Shown: positions 1-9,235, counted from the stretch's first letter. The stretch is 64,000 nt of DNA from BPJU01 sp964425225 (GCA_964425225.1 CAYRMD010000019.1:3923-67922), one strand, 5' to 3'. Numbers and translations: made by a program. Notes: generated from the sequence alone by a model not told the origin.

Positions 1-2
1 CT

Positions 3-587
3 CTGCCCCGTGTCAGCCGCCAGTGTGCCGACGGTCGTTTGATGGGTGTAGCGCTGGTCCTGCCATGCCAGGTGCCGTATCACGAGGCTTTAGAGCATTT
101 AACGGAATTGTTCTTCGAGTCGAATGGCGATCTGAAACGCCTTGAATTAAAGCTGGGCAAGCTTGGAAATTTTACCGTGATGTTGGACGACGGGACGCAG
201 TTTCGACCGGCTCTTCGCGCCGAAACCTGGTGTGGTCCATCGCAACGTTGGGCCACAGTTACCCCCATTGGATTGGAACGCGTTCCCCGAACCGCAGACC
301 ACTGGTATCAAGTCGAGCAACAAATAGCGCGGGCTTGTGGCCAAATTGGCCTGCCACGCCCAGCCCGGGTGATCGCATCGGTTGCGCCCATACTGGTGGG
401 CGTGCCCGATTGCCGACAAATGCCGCTTTTGACACGCCGCGGTGGAGGACCAATCCGACACGCACACGCTGTTCTCGAATTTCCGCAGCCTGTCCAGGGA
501 CCTGTGCTCCTGGGACTCGGCCGCCATCGCGGTTACGGCTGGTGTTACCCCTTGCGTGACACGTACTGGGAAGGGCGCAGCATTTGA
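3..587 (+). CDS. csb2: Type I-G (I-U) CRISPR-associated protein Csb2, 3' part
   Basis: The reading frame is open to the left edge, so this is the C-terminal part of a larger gene; an internal TTG at 39 is not the real start. Residues match the family as I know it (Csb2, GSU0054 family, a Cas5/Cas6-type RAMP fusion of type I-G systems): a GRLMGVALVLP stretch near the edge, then ALRAETWCGPSQRWATVTPI, and a glycine-rich C-terminal motif GPVLLGLGRHRGYGWCYPL typical of Cas5/Cas6 RAMP folds. Family members process crRNA and build the Cascade-like surveillance complex with Csb1 and Csx17/Cas8, which would lie upstream, outside the window. Nothing Cas-like follows on the right, so this is the right-hand end of the locus. 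Family assignment is by motif recognition only. Confidence 0.72.
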   Translation: MPRVSRQCADGRLMGVALVLPCQVPYHEALEHLTELFFESNGDLKRLELKLGKLGNFTVMLDDGTQFRPALRAETWCGPSQRWATVTPIGLERVPRTADHWYQVEQQIARACGQIGLPRPARVIASVAPILVGVPDCRQMPLLTRRGGGPIRHAHAVLEFPQPVQGPVLLGLGRHRGYGWCYPLRDTYWEGRSI

Positions 588-1032
588 TAACAAAACCGTA
601 GCGACCTTCTATCGCGGAATAATCATCCCCGCACATCCTTCGACGCACCAACTCATCGTCAACGCCTGTGCACCATCCAAATCCTAGTACGAACCGATGA
701 TTCACCTATTAATCGAGTCCAGCTTCATCGACCTTCTGTTTTGCACGGTCTGTTTTACTATCGGTACCCGAAAAGTCGTGGCAGAGGTGGATGGGCACAA
801 GTCAATGCCAAACATGCCTTACATCTTTGCGTGGGCTCCTCCTGCTGTTATGTCCCCAGAACGAACACTGCCCTTGGGCTCTTTGGACTTTTCGAGGGTG
901 TGATTCTTATGGTCGCTCTAGAAAGAAATGGACAATAAGAGTTTGAGCGCTCGACGATATGTGCCGAGCTGTCATCCAGAACAACACGGCACGGAGGAAC
1001 TACCTGCCGACCGACGAGGCCAAAGGCAGGCG
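588..1032. other. Intergenic, no gene or CRISPR repeat seen
   Basis: About 445 bases lie between the csb2 end and the convergent sdhB end. Short open frames here have no recognisable protein features. I looked for repeated 28-37-base units that would mark a CRISPR array and saw none. Confidence 0.5.
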
Positions 1033-1884
1033 CTATTTATCGAAAAATTTTTTCAGAGCGTAAAGCGTAGTTGCACGTCCTGCTAAAGCAATGGATCGTG
1101 TGAGTGGAATCTCTTTGGGACACACCGCCACACAGTTTTGCGCATTACCACATACGTGAACCCCACCGGGCCCCATAAGGGCTTCCAAGCGTTCTGCGGC
1201 ATTATTCTTTCCCGTCGGATGCGAATTGAAGAGGATGGCTTGACTGATGGCATGAGCGCCAAGGAACGCTCTGTCAAATGCCTGAATGCTCCGTCGCTCA
1301 AACTGTTCGTCGGTTTCTTCGGGCCAACGCACCAACTCAATTCGCGTATACTGAGGGCATGCTTCTAAGCAACAACCACAGCTCATGCATTTGCTCAGTG
1401 GGTATGCGGCCTCCTGTGCCGCTTGCGATTGGCGTGGGCCAGGTCCGGTATCGTAGTAGCCATCAACGGGAATCCACGCTTTGACTCGTTCTAAAGCTCG
1501 AAACAATCGGCGGCGATCCACAACAAGATCACGGATGACCGGAAACTTACTCATCGGCTGCAATTCAATCTCGTAGGGATTCTCCTCCAGAAGCCTGTCG
1601 ATTAAGGCCGAGCAAGATTGGCGAACACGCCCGTTGATGACCATGGTGCAAGCACCACAGACTTCCTCCAGACAATTACATTCCCAGGCTACCGGCGCTA
1701 CTGGCTTACCTTCAGCGGTCCGCGGGTTCGCTGCAATCTTTTGCAACACGCTGATCACATTCATTTCCGGTTCATAACGAACACGAAACCTCTGCCAATA
1801 GCTGGGCAGCCCAGGACCATCTTGGCGGAGGATTCGCACGTTGATCCATTCAGGGCGCTTACCGTTATGAGTCATCACAGTCAC
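1033..1884 (-). CDS. sdhB: Succinate dehydrogenase/fumarate reductase iron-sulfur subunit
   Basis: Carries electrons from the flavoprotein SdhA to the quinone site in the membrane anchor (complex II). 283 residues. All three cluster sites are intact: the plant-ferredoxin type [2Fe-2S] site with C69, C71, C76 and C79 (CNCLEEVCGAC), the [4Fe-4S] site at C166, C169, C172 and C176 (CMSCGCCLEACP), and the [3Fe-4S] site around C245, C251 and C255 (CGNAQNCVAVCP). It is the last gene of sdhC-sdhA-sdhB, 39 bases after sdhA, a spacing that fits one transcript. The gene order C-A-B and the long SdhA resemble the Bacillus/epsilon-type menaquinone enzymes; that comparison is inference. Confidence 0.96.
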   Translation of the reverse strand: MTVMTHNGKRPEWINVRILRQDGPGLPSYWQRFRVRYEPEMNVISVLQKIAANPRTAEGKPVAPVAWECNCLEEVCGACTMVINGRVRQSCSALIDRLLEENPYEIELQPMSKFPVIRDLVVDRRRLFRALERVKAWIPVDGYYDTGPGPRQSQAAQEAAYPLSKCMSCGCCLEACPQYTRIELVRWPEETDEQFERRSIQAFDRAFLGAHAISQAILFNSHPTGKNNAAERLEALMGPGGVHVCGNAQNCVAVCPKEIPLTRSIALAGRATTLYALKKFFDK

Positions 1885-1923
1885 GATTCCTACATTGCAA
1901 TACTTCCGAGGATAGACATTCGA

Positions 1924-3951
1924 CTATCGGGGAACGGCCGATTCGATAGTGCGGCGTTCGTCGGCCGATCGTTGTCCGTCCCCTGAACTCCGCCCGGTGC
2001 GCGTTTGGCGCTCGCGCCACACCTGTTCGATCAATTCAGCACCGGCCAATCCGTACAATCGTGGTCGTGGGGGAATCAGCGAGGTATCCACCTCTTCGTA
2101 ATGGAGCACCACGCGTTGGGATTCCCAACGGGCAACTGTGGTTTTGAGCCAACGCCGTGTGTTTTGTTCGAATCGCTCACACCACTGTTCGGCTTCGCGC
2201 CGTCTTTCTGCCGGGTCGGAAGCTTTTAATTCTGGCATGGCGAATTCGGGCTTGTAGTGAGCACCCCGGCATTCGTCGCGTGCCAAAGCGCCTTCCAGGA
2301 TCGTCAATGCAATCGGAAACATATCGATTAGCGCCTTGGTGAACACGACATTTTGGTTGGTCCAGTTTCCCGTATCGGACAGCGAGCAACGTTGTGCTCG
2401 TTCATACAGCTCTTTCACTTTGTCGATTGCTTCACGCAATTGATGGTTATATCGTACCACCGTGGCGTAACGGGTCATGAGGTCTCCCAATTCTTGATGT
2501 AGCAGATATGGGTTTTCGCCGCCACCCGGCCGCCGCAAGAGCTCCTCATGCCGCCGTTGATGCTCGCGTACTGCTTGATCGAACAGCGAACTGGGCCGCT
2601 CGGCTGCTGTCCCTTTCTGGGCTGCTAAATAGTTTTTGATTCCAGGGGCCACAATAAGGCCACTAAAAATACAGCTTAAAAGTGAATTGGCGCCCAGGCG
2701 ATTGGCGCCATGGTACTGGTAATCGCATTCCCCGATGGCATAAAGTCCGGGAATATTGGTCAGATGGTTCCGAGGCGAACCGATCAGAAGACCTCCGTCG
2801 GCTGACCGCTCATAGTCAACCCATAACCCGCCCATAGAATAGTGCACGGCAGGGAAAATCTTCATGGGTGTGGTACGAGGATCGACACCCTGGAATTTCT
2901 CATAGATCTCGAGAATACCGCCTAGTTTCCGGTCCAATTCGCGACGTGGAATGTGTGTTAAATCCAAATAGACACACATTCGATCGTTTTCGACACTTAG
3001 ACCTTCATTTACACAGATGTTGAAAATTTCCCGGGTTGCGATGTCGCGAGGCACTAAATTGCCATATTTTGGATAACGTTCTTCCAAAAAATAATAGCGC
3101 TCGCTCTCCGGAATATCGCGCGGATCCCGTGGATCTTGCGGTCGGCGCGGTACCCAAACGCGCCCCCCTTCACCGCGCGCCGACTCACTCATCAGTCGCA
3201 ATTTGTCGGCACCGGGAATGGCCGTCGGATGTACCTGAATAAACTCACCGTTGGCATATCGGGCTCCCACCTGAAATGCCCGGCTGACAGCGCTTCCGGT
3301 GCAGCTCATCGACATCGTGCTGCGGCCGAAGATCAGTCCGCAGCCACCGGTTGCCAAGACGACGGCGTCTGCCGGGAAGGCACGGATTTCCATGGTTACT
3401 AAATCTTGACCGACGCAGCCACAGCAGACGCCATTTGAATCCAAAATGAGACCTAAAAAATCCCAGTATTCAAACATGCGGACCTTGCCGGCCACTTTCC
3501 AACGACGTACCTGTTCGTCCAACGCGTAGAGTAACTGCTGACCCGTCGTTGCGCCAGCAAAGGCTGTCCGCTTGTACAACGTACCCCCAAAACGGCGCCG
3601 ATCAATATAGCCTTCGGGTGTCCGATTAAACGGCACGCCCAACCGGTCCATCAAGTCGATAATACGCGGCCCCCAAAACGCCATCTCCTTGACCGGCGGC
3701 TGGTGCTGGAGAAAATCTCCGCCGTAAACCGTGTCATCGAAATGCTTCCATTCTGAATCCCCTTCCTGACGCGTCAATTCATTGACGCTGTTGATCCCTC
3801 CCTGGGCACAAACACTATGAGAGCGTTTGACAGGTGTCAAACTCATGAGATCAACATCGATGCCCAGTTCGGCCAATTTCATAGCGGCCGATAAGCCAGC
3901 CAGTCCGCCCCCGACCACCATGACGCGTTGTTGGGCCATCGCTAGTTCCAC
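1924..3951 (-). CDS. sdhA: Succinate dehydrogenase/fumarate reductase flavoprotein subunit
   Basis: Catalytic subunit that oxidises succinate to fumarate (or the reverse) using covalently bound FAD. 675 residues from the first start; a second ATG at 3939 (MAQQRVMVVGGG) is equally plausible and puts the dinucleotide-binding GGGLAGLSAA motif nearer the N-terminus. H45 in KRSHSVCAQGG is the expected flavin attachment site; HPTAIPG, SARGEGG and the GANRLGANSLLS segment are the usual substrate/FAD-binding signatures of the family. It sits between sdhC (116-base gap) and sdhB (39-base gap). Intact. Confidence 0.96.
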   Translation of the reverse strand: MELAMAQQRVMVVGGGLAGLSAAMKLAELGIDVDLMSLTPVKRSHSVCAQGGINSVNELTRQEGDSEWKHFDDTVYGGDFLQHQPPVKEMAFWGPRIIDLMDRLGVPFNRTPEGYIDRRRFGGTLYKRTAFAGATTGQQLLYALDEQVRRWKVAGKVRMFEYWDFLGLILDSNGVCCGCVGQDLVTMEIRAFPADAVVLATGGCGLIFGRSTMSMSCTGSAVSRAFQVGARYANGEFIQVHPTAIPGADKLRLMSESARGEGGRVWVPRRPQDPRDPRDIPESERYYFLEERYPKYGNLVPRDIATREIFNICVNEGLSVENDRMCVYLDLTHIPRRELDRKLGGILEIYEKFQGVDPRTTPMKIFPAVHYSMGGLWVDYERSADGGLLIGSPRNHLTNIPGLYAIGECDYQYHGANRLGANSLLSCIFSGLIVAPGIKNYLAAQKGTAAERPSSLFDQAVREHQRRHEELLRRPGGGENPYLLHQELGDLMTRYATVVRYNHQLREAIDKVKELYERAQRCSLSDTGNWTNQNVVFTKALIDMFPIALTILEGALARDECRGAHYKPEFAMPELKASDPAERRREAEQWCERFEQNTRRWLKTTVARWESQRVVLHYEEVDTSLIPPRPRLYGLAGAELIEQVWRERQTRTGRSSGDGQRSADERRTIESAVPR

Positions 3952-4067
3952 TCCTGTGCGAAAAGAATTGATTGTTGCTGGTAAGGCGTTGTTGTCGGTA
4001 AGACGCTTCCGTACTCGGACCTCAGAACCACGATGTTCGCCAGCCTGAAAGCAACCGATTCTTTGTG

Positions 4068-4994
4068 CTACTCTCGTCTGTTGTCGTCACGGAGAATCGT
4101 CCCTTGCGGTTCGTTCGAAGAATGTGGAATTTGCTCTGTCGAACCGCTCGTTACATTCGGTGCCCGACGCTGGCTAGGCCTGGCTACTTTGTGATGCAAG
4201 TCAGACGGTCGAATCAGACCATCTTCCAGTCGTCGTTGCAACATTCGATCTTCCACAGCCCGCATGGCTTCCATCGCCTGTGGATCATCGGCGTCGACAC
4301 GCAAGGCAAAACCGCTCCAAGCCCCAAGCCCCAAAAACAATACCAATAGACCGAATCCCCACGCAAACCAATCCGCTCGCCGTTGTGCCGCCGGAGATGT
4401 CCATAATCCCCAAGTAATCCCCATCGTCCAGAAGCCGTTCGCTAAATGGTAAACACAGGCCACAATTCCCACCAAATAAAAAACACTGACCCACACCGAT
4501 TGTTGCATCGCGGCTGTGGCTGTCGTTGCCGCGTGAAACGGTGCAAACTGCCCTCCCCATGGATCGATCAACTGCCGCCATGCCTCGGCATGAATCCAGC
4601 CATGCATGTGAAAAACGTGCCACCCAATAAACAAAAAAGCGATAAGCCCTGTGGCCCGCTGCAGTGTATAACGAATATTACTCACATACGGGTATGACCC
4701 CGGGTTGGGCTGTGATTCGCTAATGATCACCAAGCCATATAATCCATGAAACAATATGGGTATAAAGATAAACGTCCATTCCAGGATCGGCAACAACGCG
4801 CCAAAACTATGGATTTGGTGCACCGCTGCTTGAAACGTCCCGGGGCCGTTCCAAATACTGGCATTCGTCAATAAATGGAACACCATGTAGGCGCCTACCG
4901 GCAACAAACCGGTCAGGGAGTGCAAACGACGTAATAGAAACTCGTGCCGCTGCCAAAACGAGAGCTTCTCCTCCACAGCCCAGCTCGGTTCCAT
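4068..4994 (-). CDS. sdhC: Succinate dehydrogenase cytochrome b subunit (b558 type)
   Basis: Membrane anchor that holds haem and the quinone site of complex II. 308 residues with about five hydrophobic segments, beginning at LTGLLPVGAYMVFHLL; candidate haem-ligand histidines occur in FLLRRLHSL, MVFHLL, GWHVFHMHGW and VYHLANG. This matches the single-polypeptide, five-helix anchor of Bacillus-type succinate:menaquinone enzymes (TIGR02046-like), which need no SdhD. After the last helix there is a roughly 75-residue hydrophilic tail rich in Arg and Asp that I do not recognise and that makes the protein longer than usual. First gene of sdhCAB. Confidence 0.93.
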   Translation of the reverse strand: MEPSWAVEEKLSFWQRHEFLLRRLHSLTGLLPVGAYMVFHLLTNASIWNGPGTFQAAVHQIHSFGALLPILEWTFIFIPILFHGLYGLVIISESQPNPGSYPYVSNIRYTLQRATGLIAFLFIGWHVFHMHGWIHAEAWRQLIDPWGGQFAPFHAATTATAAMQQSVWVSVFYLVGIVACVYHLANGFWTMGITWGLWTSPAAQRRADWFAWGFGLLVLFLGLGAWSGFALRVDADDPQAMEAMRAVEDRMLQRRLEDGLIRPSDLHHKVARPSQRRAPNVTSGSTEQIPHSSNEPQGTILRDDNRRE

Positions 4995-5422
4995 GCCTCG
5001 GCCCTATCTGCAATGACCTAGCTAATCGTGACACCAAAAGTCGCCTCGAATTTCGTACCCTGGCTCCTTGCTCAGGTGGGATTCCCAGTTGGTATAAGCC
5101 GCCTGAAGCTATACTATAGAATTGTACGGTCGGCTTGGGCAACTGGGCGCTTGCGGCAGAATTGATCGAGCCATTGGCCGCCGAATTGGCAGAAACTGGC
5201 GGGGAGCAGTCCATTTTCGGAGTTGTTCACCTTGTCATAACCACTTCATCCGGGAAAACTTAAGTAGAGTTCTCACCGCACGAATCCTTGTGGTGCGCAA
5301 GTTGCAATGCAAACCCGTGATTTCCGTGGCAAGATAGAGAAAAGCGCGCTGTATCCTTCGGCTACCATTACAGGCCATCCAGCCAAGGGGAACACCGATA
5401 GGTGGTTCAGGGAAAGGTAACA
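4995..5422. other. Divergent intergenic region between sdhC and receiver gene
   Basis: About 430 bases that should hold the promoters of sdhCAB (leftward) and of the receiver gene (rightward). The only AT-rich core I notice is tatactatagaatt near 5109-5123; I could not fit it to a well-spaced -35/-10 pair. No gene seen. Confidence 0.4.
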
Positions 5423-5815
5423 GTGAACATCCGGCGGCCTAGCCTGTTGATTACCGATGACGATGCCCATCTGCGGGAGACGTTGCGCTCGGTGTTCGAA
5501 CCGCGCGGAGTATGTACTTGGTTAGCTGGTGACGGTGAAGAGGCGATACGAATCGTCGAGCGGCACGCGATCCACGTGGTACTCTTAGACATGCACATGC
5601 CCCGATTGGATGGAATGGAGACGCTCCAGAGGCTCAGCCAAATCGAGAATCCCCCCGCCTGCATAGCGATGTCTGGTGACTGGACCGACGAACTTCAAGA
5701 AAGGGCTCGCTCCGTAGCTTTTTCGTTATTGTGGAAACCCGTTCGATTTCAGTCAGTGTTGGAGTCGGTACGCTGCGCTTTGTGGGAGCGATACAGGCTA
5801 GCGTGGCACGAATAG
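5423..5815 (+). CDS. Stand-alone response-regulator receiver protein
   Basis: Single REC domain of 130 residues with no output domain. The acidic pair is in ITDDDAH, the phospho-acceptor aspartate in VVLLDMHMPRLDG, the switch Ser in AMSGD and the conserved lysine in LLWKPVRF, so the domain looks functional. I chose the GTG at 5423 because GGGAAAGG lies five bases upstream; a longer frame starts at a GTG at 5402. There is no histidine kinase beside it, so its partner must be elsewhere. CheY-like or phosphorelay role is inference; it is also the right size for a subunit that signals by protein contact. Confidence 0.85.
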   Translation: MNIRRPSLLITDDDAHLRETLRSVFEPRGVCTWLAGDGEEAIRIVERHAIHVVLLDMHMPRLDGMETLQRLSQIENPPACIAMSGDWTDELQERARSVAFSLLWKPVRFQSVLESVRCALWERYRLAWHE

Positions 5816-5903
5816 CTGCTGCGCCAATTGGTTGACACCGTCATGTACGCTCCCGCGGTCAATTCTGAAACGATCGCAATGCTCTGCGGTCTTGGGTTAT
5901 TCA

Positions 5904-6854
5904 TCAACGAAAGAAATAAACCTTTTCTGCGGTGCGTCGCGTGACCCACTCTCGATCAGCCTCTGTCCAGAAATCGATGCGACGAACGAATTCGACCGAC
6001 GCAGCATAACTGTTCGGAGCTTGCAGTTGATAGGGAGCGTCGCTGGCCCACATAAGCCGTTGAGGTCCGAACGCCTCGAAGACGCGACGAACCATCGGCA
6101 ATAGATCCTCATAGGGGGGCATCTTTCGACCCAAGGCATAAAATGCCGAGAGCTTTACATGGACGAGCGGGAAACGAGCTAAGCGGCACAAACGGCGCAC
6201 ATCTGCATCTCGAATCTGACCATCAACGCCAATCCGCGCGAAATGGTCAATTACAACCACGGTTTCCGGGTAACGCCCACACATCTGGTCCACCGCCGGC
6301 AGATCGGGCGGGTCGACCAAGCAACATATCGCCTGACGTGTCGCAGCAGCCGTTTTCCACATCGCGTGCATTCCCGGGGTATCTAGCCAATTGTTTGGGC
6401 GGATCCACGATGTAATGCGAAACCCCGTAACATGCTGTTGTAGAAGCCGACGCATCTTGGCCTCCGGCTCCGGCTGAAGATCGTCGATCATGCCAACGAC
6501 CCGGAAGGTTTGGGGGCGGCGAGCGGTTTCGTCGATCAGATAAGAGTTGTCAAAACCGTGGTAGATATGGTGCTGAATCAATACCACTCGGTGGACGCCC
6601 AGCGGTCGAGCCACTTCAAGGAGCTCATCGGCGGTAAAACTGGGCGGCTGTAGTACCTCGGGGCCCTGATTTCCCACGAGCGGATAACGCTTCACATCCC
6701 GCGACCAGATATGGCTGTGCGCATCGACCCAATAGTCGTCCGGCAGCATGGGTGGGCCTGCTCGGAGACGATCGACAGCCGCTAAACCAACCATCGTAGC
6801 TCCCCACCGAACCAACGATCGGCGTGTGAAAACGCGCATGCGTCGAGTCGTCAT
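5904..6854 (-). CDS. Tat-exported amidohydrolase (amidohydrolase_2 family)
   Basis: TIM-barrel metal-dependent hydrolase, 316 residues. The N-terminus RRSLVRWGATMVGLAAV is a twin-arginine-type signal (RR followed by a hydrophobic stretch), then the first barrel strand carries the metal motif DAHSHIW. Further likely ligands or catalytic residues lie in VLIQHHIYHG, VVVIDHFARIG and the C-terminal WASDAPYQ. This pattern fits the PF04909 group that acts on lactones, decarboxylates aromatic acids or hydrolyses C-C/C-O bonds; the substrate cannot be told. It converges with the receiver gene and is followed (leftwards) by no other gene of the same strand until sdhC. Confidence 0.88.
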   Translation of the reverse strand: MTTRRMRVFTRRSLVRWGATMVGLAAVDRLRAGPPMLPDDYWVDAHSHIWSRDVKRYPLVGNQGPEVLQPPSFTADELLEVARPLGVHRVVLIQHHIYHGFDNSYLIDETARRPQTFRVVGMIDDLQPEPEAKMRRLLQQHVTGFRITSWIRPNNWLDTPGMHAMWKTAAATRQAICCLVDPPDLPAVDQMCGRYPETVVVIDHFARIGVDGQIRDADVRRLCRLARFPLVHVKLSAFYALGRKMPPYEDLLPMVRRVFEAFGPQRLMWASDAPYQLQAPNSYAASVEFVRRIDFWTEADREWVTRRTAEKVYFFR

Positions 6855-6919
6855 AACGATGGCTCTCCGGAACCCTCAGCCAATACGACTTAAACCACGG
6901 CGTGGAAGCATTTCGGCAC

Positions 6920-7120
6920 CTAGAGTTTTGCCGAAATCCAGACGGCCATGACGGCGATCACCAGGCCAATAGCAACCACGCCAAATAGCAAACCCGTGAC
7001 ATTGCGCCAAGCGACCGCATCTTCATGCAATTGTTCCTGTCGATCGGCTTCCCCAAAGGATTGGAGCCAGATTTGAGGGCCTTCATGCTCGGAATGCTCC
7101 GACGTTGCTACTGGCTGCAT
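6920..7120 (-). CDS. Small single-pass membrane protein, unknown
   Basis: 66 residues: an acidic, soluble N-terminal half followed by one C-terminal transmembrane helix (VTGLLFGVVAIGLVIAVMAVW) ending in a short charged tail. An AAGGAGAG Shine-Dalgarno sequence precedes the ATG at good spacing, which supports a real gene despite its size. It lies 65 bases upstream of the amidohydrolase on the same strand and could be co-transcribed with it. I do not recognise a family; tail-anchored topology is inferred from hydrophobicity. Confidence 0.7.
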   Translation of the reverse strand: MQPVATSEHSEHEGPQIWLQSFGEADRQEQLHEDAVAWRNVTGLLFGVVAIGLVIAVMAVWISAKL

Positions 7121-7204
7121 GAGCGTGTCTCTCCTTTTAATGGGACCGTGCAGGTCTGGAAACCACGACCTATGCGCCCCTAATGTACCGTGATGGACAG
7201 CGTG

Positions 7205-7630
7205 TCACAAATCCGGTTTTACTGGGACAAAAGACGGCTCACCATAAGCCTCCAGCATCACTGCGATGGCTCGATCCAAGGCAACGCGCCACTGTTGGGC
7301 TAATTGCTCGCTCCAGTGGGATTCATGGTGTTGCTGCAACGCCTCGAGCATCGCCTCGCGGAAGCGACTATAGAGCTCCCGAGGAATACCGCGCAGTTGA
7401 TGCTTTTCCCCTAAATGACGCAAGTAGCGCGCGATTCCCGGATAGCGATAGGTTTCATACTGTTCGACGAGCAACAAGGCGATGGAAAGCACAACCGCTT
7501 GTCGTTCTATGCGCACACCTTCGAAATAGCGCTGCACCTCCGGATATCGCTCGAAAAAGATGCGGTAAAACACTTGCCCCACGATCTCGTCGGATTCCAG
7601 CAACCAGTCGATGCTTTGGTGGATGTCCAT
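7205..7630 (-). CDS. Single-domain globin-like haem protein
   Basis: 141 residues, the length of one globin domain. The pattern of a bacterial haemoglobin is visible: VGQVFYRIFFERYPEVQRYF in the A/B-CD region with F36 at the CD1 position, Q44 eight residues on (where Vitreoscilla haemoglobin has its distal Gln), and H77 in LGEKHQLRGIP as the proximal F8 histidine, followed by a G/H-helix region (YSRFREAMLEAL, then QQWRVALDRAI). There is no reductase domain, so it is not a flavohaemoglobin. O2 binding or NO detoxification is what the family does; nothing next to it narrows this down. No clear Shine-Dalgarno sequence. Confidence 0.72.
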   Translation of the reverse strand: MDIHQSIDWLLESDEIVGQVFYRIFFERYPEVQRYFEGVRIERQAVVLSIALLLVEQYETYRYPGIARYLRHLGEKHQLRGIPRELYSRFREAMLEALQQHHESHWSEQLAQQWRVALDRAIAVMLEAYGEPSFVPVKPDL

Positions 7631-7808
7631 GGTGTGAGATTACGAGCAAACACCCATAGGTCCCGCTTGCCGCAATCTGTTTTTTAACGCAATTCGAGAG
7701 CCGCTTCGTGCGGCAAATTGCCACACCATGGCTGTGACTCACCAGGCGTGGCACCACCACTACGGATGACCGTTAAGAGCCTGTCGCTAAATCGCTCCTG
7801 ATTGCCTC

Positions 7809-8493
7809 GTGATGATAACGTGGCGATTTATGCGCAGAAATGAAGAAACCGGTTCTAGAGTTGGTAGGGGACGTAAGGAAAGTGTTCTTACTACCGAACA
7901 GGAGAACCGCGACGAAAAGTTAGCATACAAAATGAAGTTAGGCAAAATCGGGCAGGTGATTCGGATCGACGAGGGGGTACCGCATGGGCATTTGAGGCAG
8001 ATGGTGCCGGAGGCGGTGGAGGAGACGCTCAACAAGATTCTGGAGGCGGATACAGACGCGCAGTGTGGGGCGAAGTGATACGAGCGGAGTCCGGAGCGTG
8101 TGGCCAGGCGGGCGGGTCACTACGAGCGGAATCTGATGACGCGTTCAGTGCCGGTAACGCTGAAAGTGCCGCGGCTGCGATATCTTCGGTTCCAGACGCA
8201 GATCATCGAGCGGTATCGGCGTCGCGAATCGACCGTCGAGGAGGCGTTGATCGAGATGTACCTGGCGGGCGAGTCGGTGCGTCGGGTGAAGGACTTCACC
8301 GAGGCGCTTTGGGGCAAGCGCGTAAGCTCCAGTGCGATGAGCGAGTTGAACCAGAAGCTATGCACGACGATCGAGGCCTGGCGGCAACGGCCGATCGAAG
8401 GCGAGCACCCCGTATGTATACGTGGATGGCCTGTGGCTGAAGCGTACGTGGGGCGGCGAGGTGCGTAACGTGGCGTTGCTGGTGTGCTGGTGA
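7809..8493 (+). pseudogene. IS256-family (mutator-type) transposase remnant
   Basis: Reading frame 7809-8468 shows the N-terminal half of an IS256-type transposase: VRIDEG-like start, HYERN, LKVPRLRYLRFQTQIIERY, then EALIEMYLAGESVRRV and the zone IEGEHP. It is broken three ways. A TGA at 8076-8078 replaces the expected Arg codon (CGA to TGA) between CGAK and YERS; a one-base insertion near 8407-8412 shifts the frame, so YVYVDGLWLKRTWGGEV continues in another frame; and the coding similarity stops at about 8493, before the second and third acidic catalytic residues. Only the first Asp of the DDE triad (VDG) remains. The extreme N-terminal 40 residues are not typical of the family. Confidence 0.8.
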
Positions 8494-8559
8494 GAGCACC
8501 GGCAGCCACGCACGCCGCGGCTATCTTTTCTTCCGACTAGGCGGAAAGAGGCATTACCG

Positions 8560-9235
8560 GTGAAACGCAACGGCTACGACGTCCCATCCTGCACCTCGAC
8601 GGTCGTGCGCTGGGCCATCTATACCCCCAAGTCCACCTTCGAAGGCTTGGACGAGGAGTTGAACTCGCTCGATACCCAACGCGAGGCGGCCGAGGCATTC
8701 ATCCGCAGCCAGGACGGCGAAGGCTGGATTGTGATTCCGGAGCGTTACGACGACGGCGGTTTCACGAGCGGCAACATGGAGCGGCCGGCCGATCCTCGGC
8801 TACTATCTGGACCCGCAGCGAGCGAGGCTGGTCGTGGACCCGGATGAGGCAGCCGTGGTCCGGGCCGTCTTCCAGTTGTACCTCGATGATGAACGGCTGA
8901 CGCCTGCTGTCGAGAAGCTTCGTCGTCGCGGCTGGCGGAACAAACGCTGTCAGACGCGAAACGGCACTGAGCGCTGCAACAGGATGTTTGAAAAGAACCG
9001 CCTGAGGCGTCTCATACCCAACGTCACCTACCTCGGCAAGGTCCGCTACGGGGACCGCGGCTGCCTGTCCCACTTCGGGACCGACCCGGAGGCGCACCGG
9101 CCGTTCGCCGGGCACGTCACGTCAGAGCACTACGTGAAGACGGAAGGTCGGGACCGCAGCGTGCACAGGGAGAAGCTGCGGCCGGAACACTCCGACCACC
9201 CGACCACCCAAGGTAGCCGGCCGATCCAAAACGAT
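8560..9235 (+). pseudogene. Large serine recombinase remnant, internally deleted
   Basis: Two out-of-frame pieces of one phage/transposon-type serine recombinase. Piece one (8560-8790) is the start of the resolvase domain: WAIYTPKSTFEGLDEEL, then SLDTQREAAEAFI and RYDDGGFTSGNMERP. Piece two (from about 8788) begins at PILGYYLDPQRARLVVDPDE and runs through the recombinase domain (VVRAVFQLYLDD, NVTYLGKVRYGD). The roughly 100 residues that normally lie between NMERP and the (P)xLGY motif are missing, and the join is out of frame. The usual Tyr-x-Arg-x-Ser motif has Pro in place of Arg (YTPKS). It cannot make an active enzyme. The 3' boundary with the portal remnant is unclear. Confidence 0.78.

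Noticed and set aside
8296..8570. Several minus-strand frames over the transposase remnant
   Set aside because: Antisense to recognisable IS256-type text; no independent protein features.
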